64,000 nucleotides of DNA from Algoriphagus halophilus (GCF_900129785.1 NZ_FSRC01000001.1:434001-498000), one strand, 5' to 3'. Numbered from the stretch's first letter, positions 7,023 to 16,263 are shown. Program-made: numbers and translations. The notes: generated by a model not told the origin, from the sequence alone.

Positions 7023-8574
7023 AGTTCAAGAGTTGTATGGTTACCTCTTCTCCAGGTGAAAGCTGAGCTACAACGCTTGATTTTTCTACTCCCTCTTCCT
7101 GGTAGGTTTGGGCTTTCACTTTCTTTCCATTCACCAACAACTCTGGATGAGTTCCTAAGAATTCAGCATTCCACGTTAAAGGTTTGGTACCTGTTTGATA
7201 GTTGAGGGTGCTTTTTGTAGTTCCCTCATGGTGGACGGCAAGCTTTGAACTACCCAATGTGATATTTTCTACTCCCAAAAACTCCAATGCGGTAGGTAGG
7301 TGGGATAAGGTTCGGACTTCATTTTTAGCTGCATTGGGTTTAACCCCAAGCAGGTCTATAATCACATTTCGTATTAATACATAAGATACTTCTGGATAAT
7401 CCCCATTTCTTCCCGTAGCAGAGGAATAGGAATGTTCCTGATCTAATTTTTCTAAAATGTAAGTCAGCCATTTCCAGCCCAATTCATTTTGGTGGTGGAG
7501 AAAAAACGTTTCCGGAATGTAACTGATTGCCTCAATATTATCCGGGATATCTGCTTTGGACTCCAGTCGCTCATCAATGAATGCCAAATAGTTTAAGGTT
7601 CTTTCGGAACCAAACTCAGTGATGCCTTTCATTGGCATAAACCATGAATTTTCTTTTCCCCATCCATCCACAGGAGTTCCATTTGCTACATAACCTCTAT
7701 TGTAAAGTGGGGTGTTTTGGATCCCCCAGGTTTCATTAAAAAGGTTTTTAAGTTGTTCAGCTTTGAGAGAAAACTCATGAAAGCCCTTTTCATCACCCTT
7801 TAGTTGGGCAAATTGTGCGGAAGCTAGGTAGGCCTTGTATTGGCTCGCTAATGCATCCCCTGCTTCGATTAGTGGTTGGTCTTTTTGTTCGTTGTAGGAA
7901 GCAGCTCCATCAAAAATCCCTTTTCCTGTACCCTCGGCAATACCATTAGGGATTTGTTGATCATGAAGTTCTATAAATTCCGAAACTGATTTTTCATAGA
8001 ACTCCCACAATATGGGATCCTGAATATACCTGTCATCTCCAGTCCAGCAGTATAACTCATAGGCTTTTTCCACCAGTTCAAAGGTAGCAGGAACTTCTCT
8101 GACAAAATTTGAATCAGATTTATAATCAATAGTATAGGGAGAACCATCGAAATTAATGGCCCATAAGGGAAACCACTTTTTACTGGAATTGGCTGATGCC
8201 GCAAAGGCTTTCATCATGGTGAAGTTTTCATCCTCCAATCCCAAGAAATGGGCTCCTTCTAATTGATGGCAGAAATCTCTTGAATAAAAAGCGGTGCGTT
8301 TGGGATATCCTGCCCAATAGGAGGGAAGATAATTAACTGTATCCGTCCCTGCTCCATTTTCCCAAGCATTGATGGGTCCTCTCTTTCCGGTTTGCACATA
8401 GGATAGGGCTTTTTCCTGAGCCCAATTGAATGCTTCATTCAAGTCTTGATTCGACGAATGGATGATCAATGGGAGCCTTGAAGTTTCATTCTTAAAAACA
8501 GGATCCTTCGTAGCTGTATAACTGGCAGGAGCTAGTAATACAAGAAGTAGTACAATGGATTTAATAGTGGGCAT
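7021..8574 (-). CDS. secreted six-hairpin glycosidase-like protein
   Basis: 517 aa. Signal peptide at residues 1-20 (MPTIKSIVLLLVLLAPASYT). The body has spaced Trp/Tyr/Glu-rich helical segments such as GPINAWENGAGTD, PSYWAGYPKRTAFYSRDFCHQ and GWGKENSWFMPMKG, typical of (alpha/alpha)6 six-hairpin glycosidases (rhamnosidase or trehalase-like clans). The last ~100 residues form a beta domain with GSSKLAVHHEGTTKS. The probable role is hydrolysis or turnover of a plant or algal oligosaccharide in the periplasm. Substrate and catalytic acids cannot be fixed by eye. It converges with FKBP and is divergent from the symporter/inositol oxygenase pair, which may be functionally linked. Confidence 0.75.
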   Translation of the reverse strand: MPTIKSIVLLLVLLAPASYTATKDPVFKNETSRLPLIIHSSNQDLNEAFNWAQEKALSYVQTGKRGPINAWENGAGTDTVNYLPSYWAGYPKRTAFYSRDFCHQLEGAHFLGLEDENFTMMKAFAASANSSKKWFPLWAINFDGSPYTIDYKSDSNFVREVPATFELVEKAYELYCWTGDDRYIQDPILWEFYEKSVSEFIELHDQQIPNGIAEGTGKGIFDGAASYNEQKDQPLIEAGDALASQYKAYLASAQFAQLKGDEKGFHEFSLKAEQLKNLFNETWGIQNTPLYNRGYVANGTPVDGWGKENSWFMPMKGITEFGSERTLNYLAFIDERLESKADIPDNIEAISYIPETFFLHHQNELGWKWLTYILEKLDQEHSYSSATGRNGDYPEVSYVLIRNVIIDLLGVKPNAAKNEVRTLSHLPTALEFLGVENITLGSSKLAVHHEGTTKSTLNYQTGTKPLTWNAEFLGTHPELLVNGKKVKAQTYQEEGVEKSSVVAQLSPGEEVTIQLLN

Positions 8575-8769
8575 TGGTTGGGTTTATGGATGGTTTTTTC
8601 AATTGACAATGTTACAAATATTATGAAAGTTGGATTTTTAGGATTCGGTCATTTTCTAAGAAATTCTTGATCAAATGGAGGAAAGTGCGTAATCGATTTC
8701 GTAATTACTCCCTAAATTTTTATTTATCTGAAGTATATTAAGTCGTTGGTTTAACCCAATCCAATTAGC

Positions 8770-10347
8770 ATGACCCTAACCATAATTTCCTTTTTGGCCT
8801 TCACGGCATTTGTAGCGTTTTTTTCTTGGTATAAACTCCGAAAAGATCATCTGGATACCCAGGATGGATATTTTTTAGGAGGGAAAAGTTTAACTGGAGT
8901 GGTCATTGCCGGATCCATGTTGTTGACCAATATATCTACGGAGCATCTCATAGGGATGAATGGATCTGCTTATAAGAATGGGTTTATTATCATCGCCTGG
9001 GAGGTCACTTCGGCCATTGCTTTAGTAATTGGAGCCCTGTACTTCATCCCAAGTTTTCTCCGAATGGGCTTGACCACCATTCCTCAATATTTGGAATACA
9101 GGTTTGATAAAATAACACGGACGCTGGTTGCATTATTTCTGATTGTCTCTTTTGTAGTGACTCTTTTACCTATTGTGTTGTATACGGGAGCCATCAACCT
9201 AGAAAGTATCTTTAATGTATCCGAAACCTTACAAATCAGTCAACAAGAAGGGCTGTGGGTTACGGTCATTGTGATTGGAGTGATTGGTTCTATATATGCG
9301 ATTTTTGGAGGGCTTAAAGCTGTAGCATTTTCAGATTCCATCAATGGGATTGGCTTGTTTGCGGGAGGACTATTGGTATTAGGATTTGCACTGTGGGATA
9401 TAGGAGAAGGGAACATGATTGCTGGTCTGAGTAAGGTGTACCATGCTGCTCCTGAAAAGTTCAATGTAATAGGAGCAAAGGACTCTGTGCTTCCTTTCGA
9501 AACGATATTTACCGGTTTGATGATCAACCAGCTTTATTTCTGGTGTATGAATCAAACGATCATTCAACGGGCCTTTGGAGCCCAAAATTTGGCAGAGGCT
9601 CAAAAAGGGTTGTTGTATACTGGTGTGCTAAAGCTGTTCATTCCCTTAATCATCATTTTACCAGGCGTGATAGGGTTTTACTATTTTGGAGATAGCCTTT
9701 ATGACAATCAGGATATGATCTATCCGGAACTGATCAAAAAAGTGCTGCCTGTAGGGCTTACAGGCTTTTTTGCAGCAGTAGTGATGGGAGCGGTGTTGAG
9801 TACCTTCAATAGTGTTTTAAATAGTACTGCTACCTTATTCAGTTTGGGTATTTACAAGCGACATATTAAGCTGGAAGCCAATGAAAAAGAATTGGTTTGG
9901 GTAGGGAAGTTAACTTCCATTGTGTTGGCGATTTGCGCGATTATGGCAGCTCCTCTGGTTGCTGGAGCTCCAGATGGTCTTTATCAATTGCTACAGCAAT
10001 TAAATGGGATCTTCTTCATCCCTATTGCCTCGGTCATTATAGCGGGGTTGTTTTTGCCTAGGATTTCGGCCTTAGGAGCAAAAGCGGGGTTATTTGTCGG
10101 TCTTGCTTTTTATATTTTAACTGTATTTATTCTGAAAGTGAATATACATTTTGTCCATATTTGGGGCATTGAATTTCTATTGAATATGGCGGTCATGTTT
10201 ACGGTTTCCTATTTTTCTCCAAATAGCAACACCTTTAAACCTTCTGATATCAGCCCTATAGAATTGCAGCCCTGGAAATATGCGAAGCTACTTGGGTTGG
10301 TCCTAGTGGTCTTGACCATCTTGATTTATGTTTGGTTAGGTAATTAA
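8770..10347 (+). CDS. sodium:solute symporter (SSS/SLC5 family), putative inositol or sugar uptake
   Basis: 525 aa with about 14 hydrophobic helices. The N-terminal signature YFLGGKSLTGVVIAGSMLLT followed by NISTEHLIGMNG, and RMGLTTIPQYLEYRFDK, place it among SLC5-type sodium/sugar or inositol symporters. The C-terminus ends in a final helix (LLGLVLVVLTILIYVWLG). It begins 40 bp before and in the same direction as myo-inositol oxygenase, so the two are probably co-transcribed and the substrate is probably myo-inositol. SLC5 proteins are hard to separate by substrate, so that is inference from neighbourhood. Confidence 0.9.
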   Translation: MTLTIISFLAFTAFVAFFSWYKLRKDHLDTQDGYFLGGKSLTGVVIAGSMLLTNISTEHLIGMNGSAYKNGFIIIAWEVTSAIALVIGALYFIPSFLRMGLTTIPQYLEYRFDKITRTLVALFLIVSFVVTLLPIVLYTGAINLESIFNVSETLQISQQEGLWVTVIVIGVIGSIYAIFGGLKAVAFSDSINGIGLFAGGLLVLGFALWDIGEGNMIAGLSKVYHAAPEKFNVIGAKDSVLPFETIFTGLMINQLYFWCMNQTIIQRAFGAQNLAEAQKGLLYTGVLKLFIPLIIILPGVIGFYYFGDSLYDNQDMIYPELIKKVLPVGLTGFFAAVVMGAVLSTFNSVLNSTATLFSLGIYKRHIKLEANEKELVWVGKLTSIVLAICAIMAAPLVAGAPDGLYQLLQQLNGIFFIPIASVIIAGLFLPRISALGAKAGLFVGLAFYILTVFILKVNIHFVHIWGIEFLLNMAVMFTVSYFSPNSNTFKPSDISPIELQPWKYAKLLGLVLVVLTILIYVWLGN

Positions 10348-10387
10348 CATTTTGAAATTCTTTATATTAGATTAAAATTTTAAGAGT

Positions 10388-11245
10388 ATGAAAGATATAA
10401 CTCCACATCAAATGGAAGAACTCTGGGAAGAGGATCTTTTACAACGTTATCCTGAAAATGGAAAGCCTGAAAAAGCGAAAGAGGAGTTTAGAAATTACGA
10501 AGATCCCCAGCGGGAAACAGTGAAGGAATTTTACCGAATCAATCACCTGAACCAGACTTATGATTTTGTTTTGGAGAAGGAACAGGAGTTTTTAAAATTC
10601 GATAAAAGAGAGATGACGCTTTGGGAGGCCGTAGAGTTTCTAAATACTTTGGTGGATGATTCGGATCCAGATACGGATTTGGATCAAACACAACATCTAC
10701 TACAGACCTCGGAGGCTATACGTGCAGATGGGCATCCTGATTGGTTTGTTTTGACAGGGTTTTTACATGATTTGGGTAAAGTACTCTGCTTGTTTGGTGA
10801 ACCTCAATGGTGTGTGGTAGGCGATACTTTTCCGGTAGGTTGTAAACATTCTTACAAAATCGTTTACCCTGAATTTTTCAAGGAAAATCCAGATTACCAC
10901 AACCCAAGGTTTAATACCAAATTCGGCGTATATGAACCTAATTGTGGTTTAGATAATGTCCATATGTCTTGGGGGCATGATGAATACATTTACCAAATCA
11001 TGAAAGACTATTTGCCGGAGGAAGGCTTGGCTATGTTGAGATATCATAGTTTTTATGCCCAACACCGTGAAAATGCCTATAGTCATTTAATGAATAAGGA
11101 CGATCACCGCTTGTTTGAATGGGTGAATAAATTCAATCCTTATGATTTGTATTCCAAGGCAGCTGTGCCTCCCAATGTGAAGGAATTGAGACCGTATTAT
11201 GAGGATCTGGCTTCCAAATATTTGCCAGACACCTTAAAGTTCTAA
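10388..11245 (+). CDS. myo-inositol oxygenase (EC 1.13.99.1)
   Basis: 285 aa, the same length as the mammalian enzyme. It is a diiron enzyme that cleaves myo-inositol with O2 to D-glucuronate. All expected iron ligands are visible: His103 (DQTQHLL), His127-Asp128 (GFLHDLGK), His197 (SWGHDEY), His220 ([12 protein letters not shown]) and Asp253 (NPYDLYSK). The substrate-contacting Lys of HDLGK is at 131. There is no signal peptide, so it is cytoplasmic. It follows a sodium symporter by 40 bp and is closed by a hairpin terminator. No uronate isomerase or other glucuronate gene occurs in the window, so downstream catabolism must lie elsewhere. Confidence 0.96.
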   Translation: MKDITPHQMEELWEEDLLQRYPENGKPEKAKEEFRNYEDPQRETVKEFYRINHLNQTYDFVLEKEQEFLKFDKREMTLWEAVEFLNTLVDDSDPDTDLDQTQHLLQTSEAIRADGHPDWFVLTGFLHDLGKVLCLFGEPQWCVVGDTFPVGCKHSYKIVYPEFFKENPDYHNPRFNTKFGVYEPNCGLDNVHMSWGHDEYIYQIMKDYLPEEGLAMLRYHSFYAQHRENAYSHLMNKDDHRLFEWVNKFNPYDLYSKAAVPPNVKELRPYYEDLASKYLPDTLKF

Positions 11246-11250
11246 TTTTT

Positions 11251-11285
11251 AAAAAACACCGAAGTAAAATTGCTTCGGTGTTTTT
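11251..11285. terminator. bidirectional terminator after inositol oxygenase
   Basis: Stem CACCGAAG (11257-11264) / CTTCGGTG (11273-11280), loop of 8, with A6 before and T5 after. It sits between convergent genes and the T-run touches the stop of the minus-strand gene. Confidence 0.88.
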
Positions 11286-12114
11286 AATTCAAGTCATTGA
11301 TCTTATCCGGAAAGGGGTAAACTGTAATTTTGTCCTTTGAAATTAATGTAATGATTGCTTGTCCCATTTGGATTTGCAAATCCCTTGGGTCAGGACTTTT
11401 GGCCACCTCTTGGACTTCTTGATTTAGAAGAGAAATAGCCTTGATCTTTCCTTCCTCTAGCCAAAAAAGATGTTCTTTATAAAAGCAAAGTCGTTGATCT
11501 GTCTGTAGATTTATTTTTTTTAGAAAGTTGCCTTGATTGTCAAATAGGAAGACTCCTTCATTTTTCACATTCATGAAAAGTCTGTTTTTGAACTCGCGGA
11601 TTTCTAAAACATTCAGATTCTCCAGATTTAGGATCAAGTTCAAGGGTTGAGATTGAGTAATTAAGTTTCTCCTATAGTCTAAAATCTTCAGGTTGAGATC
11701 AGACTCATCCCAAACCCAAATAATATTGTTATTACCTAAGGTAGCGGCTTTGGCGAGCTGGACTCCTGTTTGAAAAAATCCTTTTTCAGAAAGAAGATTC
11801 AGAAATCGATCAAGTATTCGATACTCTTGAAGATCGGCAGAAAAACTAAAAATATTTACAGTCCAAGCAGCTTCCAATTGATGAAGCCTTCCTTGTCTTG
11901 TAGGGGAAAATAGATTCAGTTGTTCTCCTTTAGCATTGTATTGGAAAATATCACCACGACTATTGCTAATAAAGATCTGGTCCTTCGTATCCATAGATAC
12001 CAGGTCTAAATCCCTGATACTAATTTCAGCAAGCGGCTTGCCAAATTCTTCTAGTTCCTGCCCCCATGAAAGAAGGGGGAAAAGTAGAAATAGAAAGGCA
12101 AGCAGGTTTTTCAT
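11284..12114 (-). CDS. secreted beta-propeller-like protein, unknown function
   Basis: 276 aa with a clear signal peptide (MKNLLAFLFLLFPLLSWG, cleavage before QELEEFG). The mature part is a series of short beta-strand repeats, for example DQIFISNSRGDIFQYNAKGE, NNIIWVWDESDLNLKILD and GVFLFDNQGNFLKKI. These resemble blades of NHL/SMP-type propellers; I estimate five or six blades. No catalytic residue pattern is evident. Its ATG overlaps the stop of the LpxH-type gene by 4 bp (ATGA), so it is translationally coupled to that gene and may have an envelope role. Function unknown. Confidence 0.8.
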   Translation of the reverse strand: MKNLLAFLFLLFPLLSWGQELEEFGKPLAEISIRDLDLVSMDTKDQIFISNSRGDIFQYNAKGEQLNLFSPTRQGRLHQLEAAWTVNIFSFSADLQEYRILDRFLNLLSEKGFFQTGVQLAKAATLGNNNIIWVWDESDLNLKILDYRRNLITQSQPLNLILNLENLNVLEIREFKNRLFMNVKNEGVFLFDNQGNFLKKINLQTDQRLCFYKEHLFWLEEGKIKAISLLNQEVQEVAKSPDPRDLQIQMGQAIITLISKDKITVYPFPDKINDLN

Positions 12115-12890
12115 CCTTCAAATGATTTTAAAACAGGCTTGGAATTGCCGTCAAATTCAAGATAAGTATATTGACTAACCCACTCCCCAAGATTGAAATA
12201 GGTAGCGTTGGTTGCTACTTCCAGTTCCAGAGGCAAATGTCGATGGCCAAAGATGTAATAGTCATGATGAGATTCTGCTTCAATTTCCTTACAATAAGCC
12301 CACAGCCATTCATCATCTCCTAAGAAGCGGTTTTCATCTTTTTCAATATTGGTAATTCGACTATGTCCTGACCAGGCATGCGCGATAGCAATGCCAATGT
12401 CTGGATGGAGCCATTTAAAAAGCCATTTGGATAAGGGATGGACAAATACCTTTTTTAAGAATTTATAGGAATTGTCACCTGGTCCCAATCCGTCACCATG
12501 GCCGACCATAAGGGTCTTGGAGCCTACTTTGATTTGAATAGGATCATGATAAACAGGGATACCCAATTCTTCTGTAAAATAGTCTTTCATCCATAGATCG
12601 TGATTTCCTGTAAAGAAATACACAGGAATATTCATGTCTCGTAATTGGGAGATCTTAGAAATGAAGGGAATAAATCCTTTGGGGATTACTTTCCCATATT
12701 CGAACCAAAAATCAAAAATATCACCTACCAAAAAAATGGCAGATGCCTGATCTTGTATGCTATCCAGCCATCGAATGATTTTTTGTTCTCGCGTTTTGCT
12801 GACCTTTGAATTGGGTGCACCTAAATGAAAATCCGAGGCAAAGAAGATCTTCTTTCCGTTGGGTTCGATGGTTAGGTTGGCTACTTGCAT
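12111..12890 (-). CDS. lpxH: UDP-2,3-diacylglucosamine diphosphatase-type metallophosphoesterase
   Basis: 259 aa calcineurin-like phosphoesterase. Metal-binding motifs appear in order: ASDFHLGAPN (D-x-H), FLVGDIFDFWFEYG (GDxxD), FFTGNHDLWM (GNHD), GHGDGLGPGD and YIFGHRHLP (GHxH). The GDxFDFWxxY segment is typical of LpxH, which hydrolyses UDP-2,3-diacylglucosamine to lipid X in lipid A synthesis at the inner face of the cytoplasmic membrane. It is the first gene of a two-gene unit with the propeller-like protein, starting ~65 bp beyond the ftsH stop. LpxH is the best choice within the superfamily, though a paralogous LpxG-like role cannot be excluded. Confidence 0.87.
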   Translation of the reverse strand: MQVANLTIEPNGKKIFFASDFHLGAPNSKVSKTREQKIIRWLDSIQDQASAIFLVGDIFDFWFEYGKVIPKGFIPFISKISQLRDMNIPVYFFTGNHDLWMKDYFTEELGIPVYHDPIQIKVGSKTLMVGHGDGLGPGDNSYKFLKKVFVHPLSKWLFKWLHPDIGIAIAHAWSGHSRITNIEKDENRFLGDDEWLWAYCKEIEAESHHDYYIFGHRHLPLELEVATNATYFNLGEWVSQYTYLEFDGNSKPVLKSFEG

Positions 12891-12916
12891 AAATAAAGAT
12901 AATCGGGAAGTGGATT

Positions 12917-12946
12917 AAAAAAAAAGCCCCTTCTGAAGGGGCTTTT
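12917..12946 (-). terminator. terminator after ftsH
   Basis: Stem AAAAGCCCCTT (12922-12932) / AAGGGGCTTTT (12936-12946) with a 3-nt loop. On the minus strand it is followed by a long U-run (complement of the A-run at 12917-12925). Confidence 0.88.
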
Positions 12947-12953
12947 CAATTTA

Positions 12954-15020
12954 CTATTTTTCTTCCTTCGGTTCCGTGACTGAAGTAGCCTCATCTGTTG
13001 TTTTTTCATCAGGATCAAGGGAAGGTTCCTCTAGTTGATCAATGACAGGCACAGGGGCACTTTCTTTTTTATTGGTATAAGCCTGATAGGTAGTCTCCGT
13101 TTCAAAAGGTCTTTTCCCAATCAAACGCTCCAGATCAGCTTGGAAAAGGATTTCTTTTTCAAGAAGTTCTTTCGCTAAGATTTCCAATTCTTTGATTCTA
13201 TGCTCCAATAATTCCTTGGTTCTGGTATAGGCTTTCTGGATCAATTGTCTTACCTCCTCATCAATTGTTTCTGCGGTAGTTTCGGAGTAAGGCTTGGTCA
13301 TTTTATAGTTGTCTCCTTTGGAATCGTAGAAGGAAACATTTCCGATCTTATCGTTCATACCATAAACAGATACGATTGAATAAGCCATTTTAGTAACTCT
13401 TTCCAAGTCACTTAAGGCTCCCGTGGAGATTTTTTTGAAGATGATTTCTTCCGCTGCTCTACCACCCAAAGTCATACACATTTCGTCTATCAATTGGTCT
13501 GTTTGATATAAAAACTGTTCTTTGGGTAGATACTGGGCATACCCTAGTGCTGCAATACCTCTTGGTACGATACTAACTTTTACCAATGGGTCAGCATGCT
13601 CCAGGAACCAGCCAGCCACGGCATGTCCAGCTTCGTGGTAAGCGACGATTTTTTTCTCTTCAGGAGAAATGATCTTATTTCTTTTCTCAAGACCTCCGAT
13701 GGTTCTGTCAATGGCATCTTGGAAGTCTTCCATGTCCACTGCAGATTTATTTCTTCTTGCTGCGATCAAGGCAGCTTCGTTACAAACATTAGCGATTTCT
13801 GCTCCGGCAAAGCCTGGAGTTTGTGCTGCCAGTTTTTTAGGATCAATATCCGGACTGGTTTTGATAGGCTTCAAATGCACTTTAAAGATGGCTTCTCTAC
13901 CCACAATATCTGGTTTGTCAATAGAGATTTGTCTATCGAATCTTCCTGCTCTCAGTAACGCGCTATCCAATACATCAGGTCTGTTGGTAGCTGCCAAAAC
14001 GATGACACCAGAGTCTGTTCCAAAACCATCCATTTCTACCAACAGCGAGTTCAATGTGTTTTCTCTCTCGTCATTGGAACCAGGCATTTGGCCTTTCCCT
14101 CTAGATCTACCGATTGCATCGATCTCATCAATAAAAATGATACAAGGAGCCTTTTCTTTTGCTTGCTTAAACAAATCTCTTACTCTAGCAGCTCCTACTC
14201 CTACGAACATCTCTACGAAGTCAGATCCTGATAGGGTAAAGAAAGGTACTGCTGCTTCACCTGCAACTGCTTTGGCTAGTAAGGTTTTACCTGTTCCCGG
14301 AGGTCCTACAAGCAATGCTCCCTTAGGTATTTTACCCCCTAGTTTGGTGAATTTTCCTGGGTTTTTAAGGAATTCTACAATTTCCTGAATTTCCTCTTTT
14401 GCTTCATCAAGGCCTGCCACATTGTCAAAAGTGATTTTGACTTTGTTTTCGGCATCAAATAGTTGAGCTTTAGATTTACCTACATTGAAAATTTGTCCTC
14501 CAGGACCGGATGGGCCTGCCATTCTTCTCATCATAAACCAGAAGAACACGAACAACAAGATCAAGAAGCCGAAACTGCTGAAGTAACTACTCCAATTCTC
14601 CTCTGTGGATACTTCTAAATCAATTCTATTTGCAGGATCTGCTTGCTCTTTCAGCGCGTCAAAATCATTTGCAAACTTATCTACTGAAGCTACTTGAAAC
14701 GAGTAATGTGGCCCAGAGGGATTAAAGAATGTAGAGTTGGACTCCAATTCGTTTTTATACTTAGGCTCAGATAATACAGAAGGCTTGAGGGTGATATCAA
14801 CTCTTTCCATGTTTTTGACCATCACGACTTTAGAAACATCTCCGGCCAAGTACATGTCTTCAAACTTCTTCTGTGTAATATCTATCACTGCTGACCTTTG
14901 TTGTATCCAAGTAAGGCCTAGTAATACCAAAACTGCCGCAATGATCAACCAAAGTTGAAAATTCGGTTTTTGTTGAGGTGTCTTCGGTAATAATTTTTTG
15001 TTTTTATTTTTATCGCTCAT
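12954..15020 (-). CDS. ftsH: ATP-dependent zinc metalloprotease FtsH
   Basis: 688 aa membrane AAA+ protease that degrades misfolded membrane proteins and short-lived regulators. Two transmembrane helices (about 21-39 and 148-166) flank a ~110-residue periplasmic domain. The AAA module has Walker A GPPGTGKT (near 238-245), Walker B IIFIDEIDAIG and the second region of homology with RPDVLDSALLRAGRFDRQ. The zinc site is HEAGH at 462-466, with a downstream coiled-coil. A charged Pro/Glu-rich tail of ~50 residues ends the protein, as often seen in Bacteroidota. It follows rsfS by 65 bp and is ended by a strong hairpin. Confidence 0.98.
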   Translation of the reverse strand: MSDKNKNKKLLPKTPQQKPNFQLWLIIAAVLVLLGLTWIQQRSAVIDITQKKFEDMYLAGDVSKVVMVKNMERVDITLKPSVLSEPKYKNELESNSTFFNPSGPHYSFQVASVDKFANDFDALKEQADPANRIDLEVSTEENWSSYFSSFGFLILLFVFFWFMMRRMAGPSGPGGQIFNVGKSKAQLFDAENKVKITFDNVAGLDEAKEEIQEIVEFLKNPGKFTKLGGKIPKGALLVGPPGTGKTLLAKAVAGEAAVPFFTLSGSDFVEMFVGVGAARVRDLFKQAKEKAPCIIFIDEIDAIGRSRGKGQMPGSNDERENTLNSLLVEMDGFGTDSGVIVLAATNRPDVLDSALLRAGRFDRQISIDKPDIVGREAIFKVHLKPIKTSPDIDPKKLAAQTPGFAGAEIANVCNEAALIAARRNKSAVDMEDFQDAIDRTIGGLEKRNKIISPEEKKIVAYHEAGHAVAGWFLEHADPLVKVSIVPRGIAALGYAQYLPKEQFLYQTDQLIDEMCMTLGGRAAEEIIFKKISTGALSDLERVTKMAYSIVSVYGMNDKIGNVSFYDSKGDNYKMTKPYSETTAETIDEEVRQLIQKAYTRTKELLEHRIKELEILAKELLEKEILFQADLERLIGKRPFETETTYQAYTNKKESAPVPVIDQLEEPSLDPDEKTTDEATSVTEPKEEK

Positions 15021-15085
15021 CGCATAATGGGTAATTCTGTAAACTTAAGGTAAAACGGAATAGGTTGGGTAAAGTTTGTGGGTTT

Positions 15086-15433
15086 TTAGCCTATGTGTGT
15101 AACTTTTGCATCTCCCCACAAATCTTCGAGGCCGTAAAACTCCCGTTTGTCTTTAAGAAAAATGTGGGCAACTACATCCACATAATCCATTAAAATCCAA
15201 TTTCTGCTATTTTTTCCTTCATTTCTCCAAGGTCCTTTATCACCAGCTTTGATGACTTGTTCCTCTATAGAATCAGAAATTGCATCCAATTGTGTGTCTG
15301 AATTGCCGGAGCAAATCACAAAAAAATCGGTAACGGAATTCTTTATATGTCTAAGGTCCATCAAGATAATGTCAGAAGCTTTTTTTTCTTCCATTCCCTT
15401 AATGATTACTTTGCTCAGCTCTTCTGCTGTCAT
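15086..15433 (-). CDS. rsfS: ribosome silencing factor RsfS
   Basis: 115 aa, the usual length of the Iojap/RsfS family. It binds ribosomal protein L14 and blocks subunit joining when nutrients are scarce. Visible family features are SDIILMDLRHIKNSVTDFFV, followed by CSGNSDTQLDAIS and the C-terminal WILMDYVDVVAHIFL with REFYGLEDLW. It starts at an ATG in the short intergenic space with birA (divergent) and is followed by ftsH on the same strand, an arrangement commonly seen in this phylum. Confidence 0.95.
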   Translation of the reverse strand: MTAEELSKVIIKGMEEKKASDIILMDLRHIKNSVTDFFVICSGNSDTQLDAISDSIEEQVIKAGDKGPWRNEGKNSRNWILMDYVDVVAHIFLKDKREFYGLEDLWGDAKVTHIG

Positions 15434-15444
15434 TATTATTATTT

Positions 15445-15452
15445 TATTTTTG
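15445..15452 (+). promoter_or_regulatory. candidate -7 box of birA
   Basis: TATTTTTG fits the TAnnTTTG consensus and lies 42 bp before the birA ATG. The -33 region falls inside rsfS and is a poor match. The start it predicts would fall at the left arm of the inverted repeat 15457-15479. Confidence 0.4.
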
Positions 15453-15456
15453 TGAG

Positions 15457-15479
15457 CTGGAAAATCCTGCTTTTTCCAG
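15457..15479. repeat. 8-bp inverted repeat between rsfS and birA
   Basis: CTGGAAAA (15457-15464) and TTTTCCAG (15472-15479) are perfect inverted copies around 7 nt. The repeat lies in the 60-bp divergent intergenic region and overlaps the presumed birA transcription start, so it may be an operator or a leader stem-loop. There is no T-run on the right, so it is unlikely to be a terminator. Confidence 0.45.
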
Positions 15480-15493
15480 TGAATCTAAAATTT

Positions 15494-16255
15494 ATGTATA
15501 AAATTCTTGCCAACACCATTTTTTTAGGGAAAGATGTACATTTCCTGCCAGACTGTCACTCTACCAATGACATTGCATTACAGATGGTCAGGCTTCGTCA
15601 GGTTTCTGAAGGCAGTATCATCATCTGTGGTCATCAGACAAAAGGTAAAGGCCAGCGTGGGAATGTTTGGGAATCAGAAGCAGGGAAGAATCTTACGTTC
15701 TCTTTAGTTCTGAAACCTGATTTTTTGGATATAACAGACCAGTTCTTATTGAACATGAGTATAGCGAATGGAGTTCGTATTTTCTTAGAAGATTATTTAC
15801 CAGTGGTAAAAGTGAAATGGCCAAATGACATTTTAATTCCAGGAGAAGGGAAAATAGGAGGGATTTTAATAGAAAATACCTTTTCCGGAAATTCTTGGGA
15901 ACATGCCATTGTGGGCGTAGGCTTGAATATCAATCAAAAATCATTCTTTAACAGCAAGGCCACTTCCTTAGCTAAAATTACTGAAAACATTTTTGACCTA
16001 AATGAGCTTTTCAGAGTATTGATTACTAGAATCGAGCAAAGTTATTTGTCTTTGAAGCGCGGAAAGGAAAAGGAAATTAAGAACGCCTATCTAACCCATT
16101 TGTATCTAAGAGACCAACGTGCTCCATTTGAGTCGAGAGGAGAAAAGTTTTGGGGGGAGATTACTGGAATAGATTCATTCGGTAAGCTGAATATAAGGTT
16201 GGATTCCGGAGAAATTCAAACCTTCGATTTGAAGGAAGTGATGTTTTTGGAATAG
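15494..16255 (+). CDS. birA: biotin--[acetyl-CoA-carboxylase] ligase
   Basis: 253 aa from the ATG at 15494. The frame remains open upstream to 15347 but that part runs antisense through rsfS and precedes the promoter box, so I reject it. The catalytic domain shows the adenylate-forming loop GHQTKGKGQRGNVWES (family GRGRxGR type), then VKWPNDILIPGEGKIGGILIE and VGVGLNINQ. These identify the ligase that attaches biotin to carrier protein. The N-terminal helix-turn-helix of the bifunctional E. coli repressor is absent, so it is a group I (enzyme-only) BirA. It is divergent from rsfS. Confidence 0.95.
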   Translation: MYKILANTIFLGKDVHFLPDCHSTNDIALQMVRLRQVSEGSIIICGHQTKGKGQRGNVWESEAGKNLTFSLVLKPDFLDITDQFLLNMSIANGVRIFLEDYLPVVKVKWPNDILIPGEGKIGGILIENTFSGNSWEHAIVGVGLNINQKSFFNSKATSLAKITENIFDLNELFRVLITRIEQSYLSLKRGKEKEIKNAYLTHLYLRDQRAPFESRGEKFWGEITGIDSFGKLNIRLDSGEIQTFDLKEVMFLE

Positions 16256-16263
16256 GGTTAGAA

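Noticed and set aside
13669..14388. 239-codon plus-strand ORF
   Set aside because: It is antisense to the most conserved AAA+ part of ftsH; the frame is open only because of the codon bias of the real gene.
15347..15493. Upstream extension of birA
   Set aside because: It is antisense to rsfS, precedes the likely promoter box and has no BirA homology; ATG 15494 begins the conserved domain.
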